Counted from the first letter of the stretch, positions 7,158 to 14,810 are shown. The stretch: 20,259 nt of DNA from an uncultured Collinsella sp. (GCA_900543275.1 UQQL01000033.1:1-20259); one strand, 5' to 3'. The notes: a model not told the origin generated them from the letters alone. Numbers and translations: made by a program.

Positions 7158-8588
7158 CTAATTAGCTCCGTGGCCCATCTCGACGACCTTGGATAACGAG
7201 CCAAACACACCCTCATCGGCCGCGAGCTGCGCCTCGGCTCTTCCCAACTGCACGGCAACGGCAGCAGGGGCGGTACCACCCTCGGTCGTGCGCGCGGCGA
7301 CAATCGACGGGATGTCGAGTGCCTCGGTAATGTCGCGCTCAAAGAGCGGACTTGCTTCCTGAAACACCTCAAACGGCAGGTCCTCAAGATTGCAGCCGCG
7401 CTTCTCACACATTAGGACAAGATGACCCACCACGGCATGTGCCTCGCGGAACGGCAGGCCGCGCTTTGCCAGGTAATCGGCAGCATCAGTGGCTGCCAAG
7501 TGGCCCACACCACACTCGCGCGCCATGGCGTCCTCGTTGACAGTCCAGGTCGAGATCATGCCGGCCATAACCGACAGGCACTGCATGAGCGTATGGGCGG
7601 TATCGAGCGCACCCTCCTTGTCCTCCTGCAAGTCCTTGTTATAAGCAAGCGGCAGGCCCTTCATGGTCACGAGCAGCTGCACCAGGTTGCCGTACACGCG
7701 ACCGCTCTTGCCGCGGATAAGCTCAGCAAAGTCGGGGTTCTTCTTCTGCGGCATGATAGACGAGCCGGTGGAATACGAGTCGGAAAGCGTGATAAAGCCG
7801 AATTCGGAGCTCGACCACAGCACGATCTCCTCGGAAAGACGCGACAGGTGCATGGCCATGACGGAGCCGGCGTAATGCAGATCGAGCAGGAAATCACGGT
7901 CGGAAACCGCATCGAGCGAGTTGGGAATCACACCCGCAAAGCCAAGTTCGGCAGCCGTCATCTGGCGATCGAGCGGATAGCTCGTACCGGCAAGCGCGGC
8001 AGCACCCAGCGGGCAGTTGTCGGCGGCATCAAAGGCGGCCTTCAGGCGCGTAAAGTCGCGCGCGAACATCCAGGAATACGCCAGCAGATGATGCGAGAGC
8101 AGCACGGGCTGAGCGTGCTGCATATGCGTGTAGCCCGGAAGAATCACCTTGTCGTACTTCTTGGCCGCATCCACCAGCACATGGCGCAGCTCAAGATTGG
8201 CCTCCATGAGCTCCTTGGCCAGCGCCTTGACGCCCAGGCGCGTATCGGTCGCCACCTGGTCGTTGCGCGAACGCCCAGTATGCAAGCGCTTGCCAGCCTC
8301 GCCGATACGACGCGTCAGCTCGCTTTCGATGGACATATGAATGTCCTCGTCGTTGATATCAAAGGTGAAGTTGCCGGCATCGATATCCTGTTCGATTCCG
8401 GTCAGGCCCTCGGCAATCGCCTGCTCGTCCTCGGCGCTGATAATGCCCTGGGCCGCCAGCATCTTGGCATGTGCCTTAGATCCGGCGATATCCTGCTTAT
8501 AGAGATGTTTGTCAACCGGCAACGACGCGCCAAACTCCTGCGTGACCTCGGCCACGCCTGCCTCAAAACGACCGCCCCAAAGAGCCAT
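7158..8588 (-). CDS. argH: Argininosuccinate lyase
   Basis: The 476-residue protein is a complete ArgH of the fumarase/aspartase superfamily. It opens with MALWGGRFEAG, has TGRSRNDQVATD near residue 105, GYTHMQHAQP near 150-160, and the superfamily signature GSSIMPQKKNPD near 273-285 whose flexible loop carries the catalytic serine. It splits argininosuccinate into arginine and fumarate, the last step of arginine synthesis. The ATG at 8586-8588 has AAAGGGG 8 bases upstream; the 25-residue upstream extension does not look like the family. It follows argG and a small gene on the same strand and may be cotranscribed with them. Confidence 0.97.
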   Translation of the reverse strand: MALWGGRFEAGVAEVTQEFGASLPVDKHLYKQDIAGSKAHAKMLAAQGIISAEDEQAIAEGLTGIEQDIDAGNFTFDINDEDIHMSIESELTRRIGEAGKRLHTGRSRNDQVATDTRLGVKALAKELMEANLELRHVLVDAAKKYDKVILPGYTHMQHAQPVLLSHHLLAYSWMFARDFTRLKAAFDAADNCPLGAAALAGTSYPLDRQMTAAELGFAGVIPNSLDAVSDRDFLLDLHYAGSVMAMHLSRLSEEIVLWSSSEFGFITLSDSYSTGSSIMPQKKNPDFAELIRGKSGRVYGNLVQLLVTMKGLPLAYNKDLQEDKEGALDTAHTLMQCLSVMAGMISTWTVNEDAMARECGVGHLAATDAADYLAKRGLPFREAHAVVGHLVLMCEKRGCNLEDLPFEVFQEASPLFERDITEALDIPSIVAARTTEGGTAPAAVAVQLGRAEAQLAADEGVFGSLSKVVEMGHGAN

Positions 8589-8706
8589 GGAACCGTCCCC
8601 TTTCATCAAATCCCAAAACAAGCGCCCAAAGCAATGCGCCCTGTCGCTAAAGCGATTTCTCAACCGCTAGTTTTGCATATTCCCCACCATGTGCGAGGCC
8701 ATATAG

Positions 8707-8877
8707 CTAATTTGCAAAGAAGTGACGCGCCATGCACTTGGCGCCCAACGTCTCCCTCCGAATGTTGCCCTGCGAACCATCGATCCAGGCCTTTAGGCTC
8801 ATAGGAACGTCCTCGACCTTTGCAGCATCGAACTCGGGCGCGAGGGCAAGTAAAGCATGCGCGATAGCATTGAACAT
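8707..8877 (-). CDS. Small hypothetical protein between argG and argH
   Basis: A 56-codon ORF starts at ATG 8875-8877 with a GGGGAG site 8 bases upstream and ends in TAG at 8707-8709. The product begins MFNAIAHALLALAPEFDAA, a mildly hydrophobic amphipathic helix, followed by a charged, Arg/Lys-containing second half ending in ARHFFAN. I do not recognise it. It has two Trp/Cys sites but no metal-binding pattern and no clear membrane segment. It is on the same strand as argG and argH, 118 bases before argH. Good spacing of the ribosome binding site is the main support. A longer overlapping frame (to 9031) has no ribosome binding site and is rejected. Confidence 0.5.
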   Translation of the reverse strand: MFNAIAHALLALAPEFDAAKVEDVPMSLKAWIDGSQGNIRRETLGAKCMARHFFAN

Positions 8878-8927
8878 AATGGATACTCCCCATATATATA
8901 GGCGCAGGGCCGTCAAATTGATAGGAG

Positions 8928-8957
8928 GAGCCCCGCCGGACAACCCCGGCGGGGCTC
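8928..8957. repeat. GC-rich hairpin between argG and the small gene
   Basis: GAGCCCCGCCGG (8928-8939) pairs perfectly with CCGGCGGGGCTC (8946-8957) around a 6-base loop. No T-run follows on either strand, so it is not a standard terminator. In a shared argG-argH transcript it could act as an RNA-stabilising or partial termination element. Confidence 0.6.
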
Positions 8958-9110
8958 GGACTCAGCCGCAGACGCGGCATCATATATGCGGGCGGAACGT
9001 AGGGGCCACCGATGTTAAGAAGTGTCAGCAAGCATAACGAAAGGTAGGGACCCCATGCGCCCGTTATGTATCACGCGGATGGGCCGCGCGGATACCAAAG
9101 GAAGGAGGCG

Positions 9111-10337
9111 CTAGGCCTGGGCGGCAGCAGAGCTGGGGCCCTGGACCTTAGCCCACGTCTTGAGCGACAGCGTATCGATCTCGATAAAGCCGGCGCTGGC
9201 CTTCTCGTCAAACGTAGTGTCGCGGTCGTAGGTAGCCAGACCGTAGTCATACAGGCTAAACGGGCTCTTGCGGCCGACGACATGGCAGTTGCCCTTAAAG
9301 AACTTCAGACGGACGGTGCCGGTCACGAACTTCTGGGTGTCGGCCATAAAGGCATCGAGCGCGTTTTTGAGCGGGCTGTACCACTGGCCGTTGTACACGG
9401 CGGTGGCCCAATCCTGCTCGAGCTTAATCTTGGTCTTGAGCAGGTCGCCCTCGACGCAGATGTCCTCGAGCGCCTTGTGGGCGGTGATGAGCGTCAGGGC
9501 GCCAGGAACCTCGTAGCACTCGCGACTCTTGAGGCCCACCAGACGATCCTCGACCAGGTCGAGACGGCCAAAGCCGTTGTCACCCGAAATCTTGTTGAGG
9601 GCGATGACGATCTCGGAGAGTTTCATCTTCTTGCCATCGACGGCGACGGGCTTGCCCGCCTCAAACTCAATCTCGGTGTAGGTCGGGGTGTCCGGCGTGT
9701 CCTCGGGGTTCTTGGTCATAACCCAGGCGTCGTCGAGCGGCTCGTTCCAGGGATCCTCCAGGTGACCGCACTCGATGGCGCGACCCCACAGGTTGTCGTC
9801 GATGGAATAGGGGTTGTCGTTGGCGCCCTCGGGAACCGGCACGTTGTGGGCGTGAGCATAGGCAACCTCATCGGGACGGCACTTCAGATCCCACTCGCGA
9901 ACCGGGGCGATAACCTTAAGCTCGGGGTCGAGGGCCTTGACGGCAGCCTCAAAACGAACCTGGTCGTTACCCTTGCCGGTGCAGCCGTGGGCGACGTAGG
10001 TCGCGCCAAACTCGTGAGCGACCTCGACAAGCTTCTTGGCGAGCAGCGGGCGAGACAGCGCGGAGAGCAGCGGGTACTTGTTCTCGTACATGGAGTTTGC
10101 GGCGATGGCCTTAGTCAGGAACTCATCGGAGAACTCGTCGCGCAGGTCGAGCACCTGGCAATCGAGAACGCCCAGGTCAAGCGCCTTCTGCTTCTTGGCA
10201 TCCAAGCCGGTCTCCTCCTGGCCCACGTTGCCGCAGACGCAAACGACATCGAGATTCTTCTCGTCCTGGAGCCACTTGACACATACGGATGTATCAAGAC
10301 CACCGGAATATGCGAGAACGACTTTTTCCTTGCTCAT
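9111..10337 (-). CDS. argG: Argininosuccinate synthase
   Basis: The 408-residue protein has the type I ArgG layout. The ATP pyrophosphatase loop AYSGGLDTSV is at residues 9-18, HGCTGKGNDQVRFE near 117-130 is the aspartate/ATP region, and a C-terminal segment SPFSLYDYGLATYD is typical of the family. It joins citrulline and aspartate using ATP, making argininosuccinate for ArgH. The ATG at 10335-10337 has GAAAGGA 7 bases upstream; the upstream extension of the frame to 10388 is not family-like. The long leader (about 380 bases) holds a leader peptide and hairpins described separately, suggesting control by arginine supply. Confidence 0.97.
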   Translation of the reverse strand: MSKEKVVLAYSGGLDTSVCVKWLQDEKNLDVVCVCGNVGQEETGLDAKKQKALDLGVLDCQVLDLRDEFSDEFLTKAIAANSMYENKYPLLSALSRPLLAKKLVEVAHEFGATYVAHGCTGKGNDQVRFEAAVKALDPELKVIAPVREWDLKCRPDEVAYAHAHNVPVPEGANDNPYSIDDNLWGRAIECGHLEDPWNEPLDDAWVMTKNPEDTPDTPTYTEIEFEAGKPVAVDGKKMKLSEIVIALNKISGDNGFGRLDLVEDRLVGLKSRECYEVPGALTLITAHKALEDICVEGDLLKTKIKLEQDWATAVYNGQWYSPLKNALDAFMADTQKFVTGTVRLKFFKGNCHVVGRKSPFSLYDYGLATYDRDTTFDEKASAGFIEIDTLSLKTWAKVQGPSSAAAQA

Positions 10338-10432
10338 GGCTGTTTCCTTTCGCCCTTGGTAGCTAGTTAGAACATCGGTCAGTTGCAAGTCATTTCGAGG
10401 TCAAAAAACCGTGCAATATCAGGTTAAATAGC

Positions 10433-10479
10433 AAAAAAGCAGCACAGCATGCCCTTGAAACATGCGTTTATATCGTGCT
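10433..10479 (-). terminator. Terminator-like hairpin in the argG leader (candidate attenuator)
   Basis: On the minus strand AGCAC (10475-10479) pairs with GTGCT (10441-10445), and GCATG (10461-10465) with CATGC (10447-10451), separated by a 9-base bulge. A run of six T follows (10433-10438). It lies inside the argG leader, about 95 bases before the start codon, where a constitutive terminator would make no sense. The lower arm GGGCAT (10449-10454) can instead pair with ATGCCC (10511-10516) further upstream, which would break the hairpin. Confidence 0.55.
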
Positions 10480-10502
10480 AAAACCCAACGACCTCAAAAT
10501 GA

Positions 10503-10536
10503 CTCTGTTGGGGCATTTCACCCCATACGAACAGAG
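10503..10536 (-). promoter_or_regulatory. Hairpin between leader peptide and attenuator
   Basis: On the minus strand CTCTGTT (10530-10536) pairs with AACAGAG (10503-10509), and GGGG (10521-10524) with CCCC (10510-10513), with a 5-base bulge on one side. It begins 8 bases after the leader peptide stop codon. GACGAT/ATCGTC (10536-10541 with 10546-10551) is a competing small hairpin that includes the last arginine codons. Confidence 0.6.
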
Positions 10537-10543
10537 ACGATTG

Positions 10544-10618
10544 CTATCGTCGTCGGGAAATTGCGCGCTGGCGTCGGATGGCATTATCTGCAGTGGTGAT
10601 GATCTTTACGAACTGCAT
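10544..10618 (-). CDS. Arginine-rich leader peptide upstream of argG
   Basis: A 24-codon ORF runs from ATG (10616-10618) to TAG (10544-10546). Upstream stands an excellent ribosome binding site, AAAGGAGAGG, about 4 bases before the ATG. The peptide begins MQFVKIITTADNAI and ends RRQRAISRRR. Six of 24 residues are arginine (positions 15, 16, 18, 22, 23, 24), and the last three are consecutive CGA codons directly before the stop. CGA is uncommon in the neighbouring genes. It is too short to be a likely enzyme or structural protein. Position upstream of argG, arginine codons at the end and hairpins afterwards fit a leader peptide that senses charged tRNA-Arg. Expression has not been shown. Confidence 0.7.
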   Translation of the reverse strand: MQFVKIITTADNAIRRQRAISRRR

Positions 10619-10721
10619 CTGCCTCTCCTTTCACCTATCGCCGGGCGCAATTCTAATATCGTAAACGGTACCTTTTCTTCGGTAAGCGGTTGTATTTCCG
10701 TCTCCGTTTTCGATGGTCGCT

Positions 10722-10749
10722 ATATTACGCTAAAGTGCCCGCAGCACAA
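10722..10749 (-). promoter_or_regulatory. Candidate promoter of the argG leader transcript
   Basis: On the minus strand TTGTGC (10744-10749) and TAATAT (10722-10727) are 16 bases apart. The transcript would start about 95 bases before the leader peptide. A dyad TGAA-N7-TTCA (10768-10782) lies just upstream and resembles an ArgR box but has one base too many in the centre. Confidence 0.4.
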
Positions 10750-10892
10750 GCGACAAATTCAAATTTCTGAAAAGTTTTTTCATTACTTTGTGAAGCGTGG
10801 TGCAAATACGCTCCGTTCCTGCGACAATACGCTCAGTTACTGGTTGATGGTTATAACGTCTGAAACAATTTCGAAACGAAAGGCGCGCTTTT

Positions 10893-11720
10893 ATGCAAAC
10901 TTACGAATCGGACACCAATATCGGAAGCATTAAGATTCTCGCCGTCGACATGGACAAGACGCTGCTCACCGACAAGCGCGTGTTGCCGCAGGGTCTTGAT
11001 GAGCGCCTGGACAAGCTCGCCGACGCAGGCATTGTATTCTGCCCCGCCAGCGGACGCCCCGCCCCCAAACTCGAGGAAATGTTCGAGAACATTAAGAACC
11101 GCCTTGCTTTTTGTCCCGACAACGGAGCCTGCGTCATCTATCGCGGCAGCTATATCTATAAGAGCAACATCGATGTGGCGCTGTATCAGCAGGTGCTTGC
11201 TCGTGCCTCGGAGGACCCGCGCGCCGTTCCCGTCCTGTGCTGCTACGACGAGTTCTATGTGCTCGCCCGCGACCATCAATACCACGACGAGATCAGCGTC
11301 TACTACAACACGATCAACTATGTCGACACCTTTGAGGGCCTTGATATCGAGTCCAATAAGATCTCGATCTTTTTCCCCGCCTACGATGCCGAGCCCGCGT
11401 TCCGCGAGACCTATAACCCCGCGTTCTCGGATCAGCTCTATGTCACCAATGCCGGCCGCGAGTGGATCGACTTTATGAACCTGGGTGTCGACAAGGGCGC
11501 CGGCGTCGCGCATCTGTGCGAGCAGCTGGGCATTGATATCGCCGATGCCGCCGCCGTGGGCGATACGTACAACGACATCCCCATGCTGGAGCGCGTCGGG
11601 CATAGCTTTATCGTGGATAATGCCGAGGAGCACATGAACGCGCACGCCAAATGGCGTATTCCGAGCAACAACGACGGGGGCGTACTGACGCTCATCGACG
11701 CCATCCTGGCGGCTCGGTAA
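10893..11720 (+). CDS. Cof-type HAD-IIB family hydrolase
   Basis: The 275-residue protein is a HAD phosphatase of the Cof/HAD-IIB type. Motif I is LAVDMDKTLLTDK near residues 15-27, motif II is in CPASGRPAPK near 50-59, motif III is the Lys of GVDKGAGV, and motif IV is VGDTYNDIPML. A large C2-type cap lies between motifs II and III, as expected for this subfamily, which dephosphorylates sugar phosphates or cofactors such as FMN; the substrate here is unknown. The N-terminal 13 residues before the first strand are longer than usual. The ATG has GAAAGG 9 bases upstream. The gene is divergent from argG and is followed by large inverted repeats. Confidence 0.9.
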   Translation: MQTYESDTNIGSIKILAVDMDKTLLTDKRVLPQGLDERLDKLADAGIVFCPASGRPAPKLEEMFENIKNRLAFCPDNGACVIYRGSYIYKSNIDVALYQQVLARASEDPRAVPVLCCYDEFYVLARDHQYHDEISVYYNTINYVDTFEGLDIESNKISIFFPAYDAEPAFRETYNPAFSDQLYVTNAGREWIDFMNLGVDKGAGVAHLCEQLGIDIADAAAVGDTYNDIPMLERVGHSFIVDNAEEHMNAHAKWRIPSNNDGGVLTLIDAILAAR

Positions 11721-11731
11721 CGTGGCTCGTC

Positions 11732-11861
11732 GGACCTGGCCGGGCGGCGCGGATTAGTTTTTCGTTCGGTCAGGTCCTGGGCTCGCTCGGAAAGCACATT
11801 AAGTGCTTTCCGGCTCGTGCGGAATCTACGAAAAACTAATCCGCGCCGCCCGGCCAGGTCC
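11732..11861. repeat. 34-bp perfect inverted repeat with nested hairpin
   Basis: The arms at 11732-11765 and 11828-11861 are perfect inverted copies over 34 bases; each contains the palindrome-rich core GGCCGGGCGGCGCGG and an A/T block next to CGT. Between them, CGGAAAGCAC (11788-11797) pairs with GTGCTTTCCG (11803-11812) around a 5-base loop. A direct repeat CAGGTCCT occurs at 11771-11778 and 11855-11862. It starts 11 bases after the HAD stop codon. It has the look of a non-autonomous mobile or REP-type intergenic element; no transposase is nearby. The gap from 11721 to 12065 contains only this and the two hairpins that follow. Confidence 0.9.
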
Positions 11862-11928
11862 TAGGTTTACTTTCCTGCCGCCAAGATGGCGTCTTGAGTG
11901 TCTAGATACTTAGCTGAAATGATTTGAG

Positions 11929-11969
11929 CAGAGGGGAGCCCCTTGTTGGAAGGGGCTCCCCTCTGTTTT
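11929..11969 (+). terminator. Strong hairpin terminator after the HAD gene
   Basis: CAGAGGGGAGCCCCTT (11929-11944) pairs perfectly with AAGGGGCTCCCCTCTG (11950-11965), followed by TTTT. It has a T-run only on the plus strand. It lies 208 bases after the HAD stop codon, so it ends either that transcript or an unseen short RNA. Confidence 0.75.
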
Positions 11970-11977
11970 GGTTACTG

Positions 11978-12008
11978 TGGGACAAATTAATCAGTAGTGT
12001 TTGTCCCA
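11978..12008. repeat. Inverted repeat of 9 bp
   Basis: TGGGACAAA (11978-11986) and its perfect complement TTTGTCCCA (12000-12008) flank a 13-base loop. It lies 58 bases after the polA stop codon, in polA direction. There is no long T-run, so whether it is a terminator or an operator is open. Confidence 0.6.
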
Positions 12009-12065
12009 AATCTTAAGTATGTGGGGGCTTGCGTCTTGGGCGAGCTTGCCTTACGGAGTGCTTCC

Positions 12066-14810
12066 CTATTTCGCGTCGGCCCAGGTTATGCCGGTGCTGG
12101 CTTCGGCGATCAACGGTACGCGGAGGTCTACTACGTGTTCCATGACGTCGCGGACCATGGTGGTTAGGCGCTCGACTTCGTTGACGGGGCACTCAAAGTC
12201 CAGTTCGTCGTGTACCTGCAAGATCATGTGGGCGGCAAAACCCTCTTCTTCCAGGCGGCGGCTCACGCGGGCCATGGCGATCTTGATGATGTCGGCCGCG
12301 GTGCCCTGCATGGGGTGGTTCATGGCCGTGCGCTCGCCAAAGCCGCGGAGTTGCGGGTTTTTGGCCTTGAGCTCCGGAATATGACGCCGGCGGCCGTACA
12401 TGGTCTCGGCGTAGCCCGTCTGCTTGGCACGTGCCACCACGCTGTCGAGGAACGTACGCACACCCGGGTAGGCCTCGTAGTAGCGGTCGATCATGTCGCG
12501 CGCCTCGGCCATCGAGATGTGCAACGACTGCGACAGACCGTAGGCCTGCTGACCGTACACGATGCCAAAGTTCACGGCCTTAGCGCGGCTGCGCAAGTCG
12601 GGCGTCACCTCGGAAACCGGCACGCCAAACACGCGCGCGGCCGTCTCGGCATGGAAGTCTTCACCCTCGTTGAAGGCGCGCACCAGGTGCTCGTCTCCCG
12701 AAAGATGCGCCAGCAAACGCAACTCAATCTGCGAGTAGTCCACCGCCAAAAAGACGCTGCCCTCGCCCGCCGAGAACGCCGTCTTGACGGTACGCCCCAG
12801 CTCCGAGCGCGTCGGAATGTTTTGCAGATTGGGGTCGCTCGAAGACAGGCGCCCCGTCGCGGTGATGGTCTGGTTGTACGTGGTGTGCACACGCCCGTCA
12901 CCACGGCGCAGCGGGCCCAGCGTGTCCAGATAGGTCGACTTAATCTTGGACTTCTCACGCCAGTCCAAAATCAGGCGCACGATCTCGTGGTCGCGGGCAA
13001 GGTCGCTCAGCACCTTGGCGTTGGTCGAATAGTAGCCGCGCTTGGTCTTTTTGAGGCCCTTGGTCGGAAGTCCCATAACATCAAACAGCACGTGCGAGAG
13101 TTGCATGGGGCTGCCGATGTTAAAGGTCTCGTCGCCGGCCAGGTCGCGAATGCTGCGCTCGACCTCGGCAATCTGGGTCGCCAGGCCCTCGGACAGACTG
13201 TGCAGGCGGTCGGGGTCCACGAGCATGCCCGCGCGCTCCATCTTGGCAAGCACCGGCACGAGCGGCATCTCGATCCCATCGAACACGTTGGCGGCGTTCT
13301 CGCGGGCCATGCGGTCACGCAGCGGTGCAACCAGCGCCAGCGTCAAGGCCGCCGTGCGAGCGGCGGGCGCAGGAGCGTCCTCGCCAGCACCCTCTGCGCC
13401 GCGCGCCGCAGGCAGCGCCATCTGCAGATACGTATCGGCCAGATACACCTCATCAAACTCGGAGCGGTCGGAATCCAACAGGTAGGCGGCAACAACGGTA
13501 TCGAAGATGCGCGTGGAATCGACTGCCAGCGGATCCATGAGCTCGAGCTCAGAAGAATCGATGGGCGAAAGCTCATGCAGAAGCGCCTTCATATCCGGGC
13601 TCGCCACACGGCCTTTCATAAACAGACGCGCGAGCACGCCGGCAATCACGCCGTGGGCGAAGTTGAAGCCCTCAACCTCAGCCGCCGCACCGCTGTCGCC
13701 CTCCTCGAGCGCAAACAGGCCCTTGGACGTCGCCAACCACAGCGTGCGCGTCAGCCCAAAGAGCGCGCCCTCTTCCTTGTCATCGTCCACCACGGCGGCG
13801 ACCCACTCGCCGGCATCAATCACGCGGGAGACCTCAGCCGCAACGGCACCAAGCGCGCCAGCATCGCCGGCGGCTGCGCGCAAAACGGCGGGAATCTCAA
13901 ACGTGCCGGCAGCTGCCCCGCCCTCGCCGCCGATCAGCGCCAAGAAACGGTTCTGCATGGCGGTGATACCAAGCGTGCCCAGCGCCGCGGAAACCTCATC
14001 GGCGGAAAACGCCGGGAAGGACGTCGCCTCAAAATCGAGCTCAACGGGTGCATCGGTGCGGATGGTCGCCACCTTACGGCTCAGCAGCGCGTCGTCGATG
14101 TGTGCGCGCAGGTTTTCTCCCATCTTGCCCTTGACCTCGTCGGCGTGTGCGATGACCTCATCCAGGCTACCGTACTGCGCAATGAGCGCGCTCGCCTTTT
14201 TGGGGCCGATGCCCGGCACGCCGGGGATGTTGTCGGACGTGTCGCCCTTCAGACCATAAAAGTCGGGCACGAGCGCCGGCGTGATGCCGTGATACAGATC
14301 GTCCACGCTCTCGGGCGTCATGATCGCCACGTCGGACAGGCCCTTGCGGGTCGAGACCACGTTAACGTGCTCGGTCACGAGCTGATACATATCGCGATCA
14401 CCGGTCACCAGCAGCATGTCGCAGCCGGCCTCCTCACCCAAGCGCGCCATGGTTCCCAGGATATCGTCGCCTTCCCAGCCCTCGGACTGCAGAATCGGCA
14501 CGTTGAGCGCGGCGAGCAGCTCCTTGATCATGGGGAACTGCGCGTGCAGGTCGGGATCCATGGGCGGGCGCTGCGCCTTGTACTGCGGCAGCATCTCCAT
14601 ACGCACGCGCGGCTTGCCCTTGTCAAACGCCACGACAACGCCGTCGGGATTAAAGGCATCGATCATCTTGAGGAACATGTTCAGAAAACCAAAGATCGCG
14701 TTGGTGGGGCGACCGTCCGGCGCGTTCATGGTCGGCGGCACGGCGTGGAAGGCGCGATGCATGAGCGAGTTGCCGTCGATGACGGCAAAGGTACGGCGCT
14801 TTTCAGACAT
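12066..14810 (-). CDS. polA: DNA polymerase I
   Basis: The 914-residue protein has three parts. The N-terminal 5'-3' exonuclease (about 1-290) shows VIDGNSLMHRAF near 10-21, GWEGDDILGT near 108-117, GDRDMYQLV near 135 and the DFYGLKGDTSDNIPGV helix-hairpin region near 182-200. The middle part (about 300-510) corresponds to the proofreading domain but lacks the acidic motifs. The polymerase domain holds motif A (VDYSQIELR, near 688), the O helix (KAVNFGIVYGQQ, near 745-755) and motif C (QVHDELDFE, near 864). It fills gaps and removes RNA primers in repair and replication. The ATG at 14808-14810 has GCGAGG 8 bases upstream. It is divergent from the aminopeptidase gene; a TAAACT box at 14852-14857 may be its -10 element. 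Confidence 0.97.
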   Translation of the reverse strand: MSEKRRTFAVIDGNSLMHRAFHAVPPTMNAPDGRPTNAIFGFLNMFLKMIDAFNPDGVVVAFDKGKPRVRMEMLPQYKAQRPPMDPDLHAQFPMIKELLAALNVPILQSEGWEGDDILGTMARLGEEAGCDMLLVTGDRDMYQLVTEHVNVVSTRKGLSDVAIMTPESVDDLYHGITPALVPDFYGLKGDTSDNIPGVPGIGPKKASALIAQYGSLDEVIAHADEVKGKMGENLRAHIDDALLSRKVATIRTDAPVELDFEATSFPAFSADEVSAALGTLGITAMQNRFLALIGGEGGAAAGTFEIPAVLRAAAGDAGALGAVAAEVSRVIDAGEWVAAVVDDDKEEGALFGLTRTLWLATSKGLFALEEGDSGAAAEVEGFNFAHGVIAGVLARLFMKGRVASPDMKALLHELSPIDSSELELMDPLAVDSTRIFDTVVAAYLLDSDRSEFDEVYLADTYLQMALPAARGAEGAGEDAPAPAARTAALTLALVAPLRDRMARENAANVFDGIEMPLVPVLAKMERAGMLVDPDRLHSLSEGLATQIAEVERSIRDLAGDETFNIGSPMQLSHVLFDVMGLPTKGLKKTKRGYYSTNAKVLSDLARDHEIVRLILDWREKSKIKSTYLDTLGPLRRGDGRVHTTYNQTITATGRLSSSDPNLQNIPTRSELGRTVKTAFSAGEGSVFLAVDYSQIELRLLAHLSGDEHLVRAFNEGEDFHAETAARVFGVPVSEVTPDLRSRAKAVNFGIVYGQQAYGLSQSLHISMAEARDMIDRYYEAYPGVRTFLDSVVARAKQTGYAETMYGRRRHIPELKAKNPQLRGFGERTAMNHPMQGTAADIIKIAMARVSRRLEEEGFAAHMILQVHDELDFECPVNEVERLTTMVRDVMEHVVDLRVPLIAEASTGITWADAK

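Noticed and set aside
8660..9031. Minus-strand ORF of 123 codons with arginine codons between argG and argH
   Set aside because: It has no ribosome binding site, reads through a GC-rich hairpin and overlaps the better supported 56-codon gene. Its arginines are scattered rather than grouped near a stop.
9055..9114. Plus-strand 19-codon ORF with arginines near its stop
   Set aside because: It points away from argG and argH, has only a poor ribosome binding site and overlaps the end of argG on the other strand.
10475..10933. Plus-strand ORF of 152 codons upstream of the Cof-type HAD gene
   Set aside because: Neither the GTG start nor the first ATG (10499) has a ribosome binding site, its third positions lack the G/C bias of the real genes, it overlaps the HAD gene by 41 bases, and it is antisense to the argG leader.
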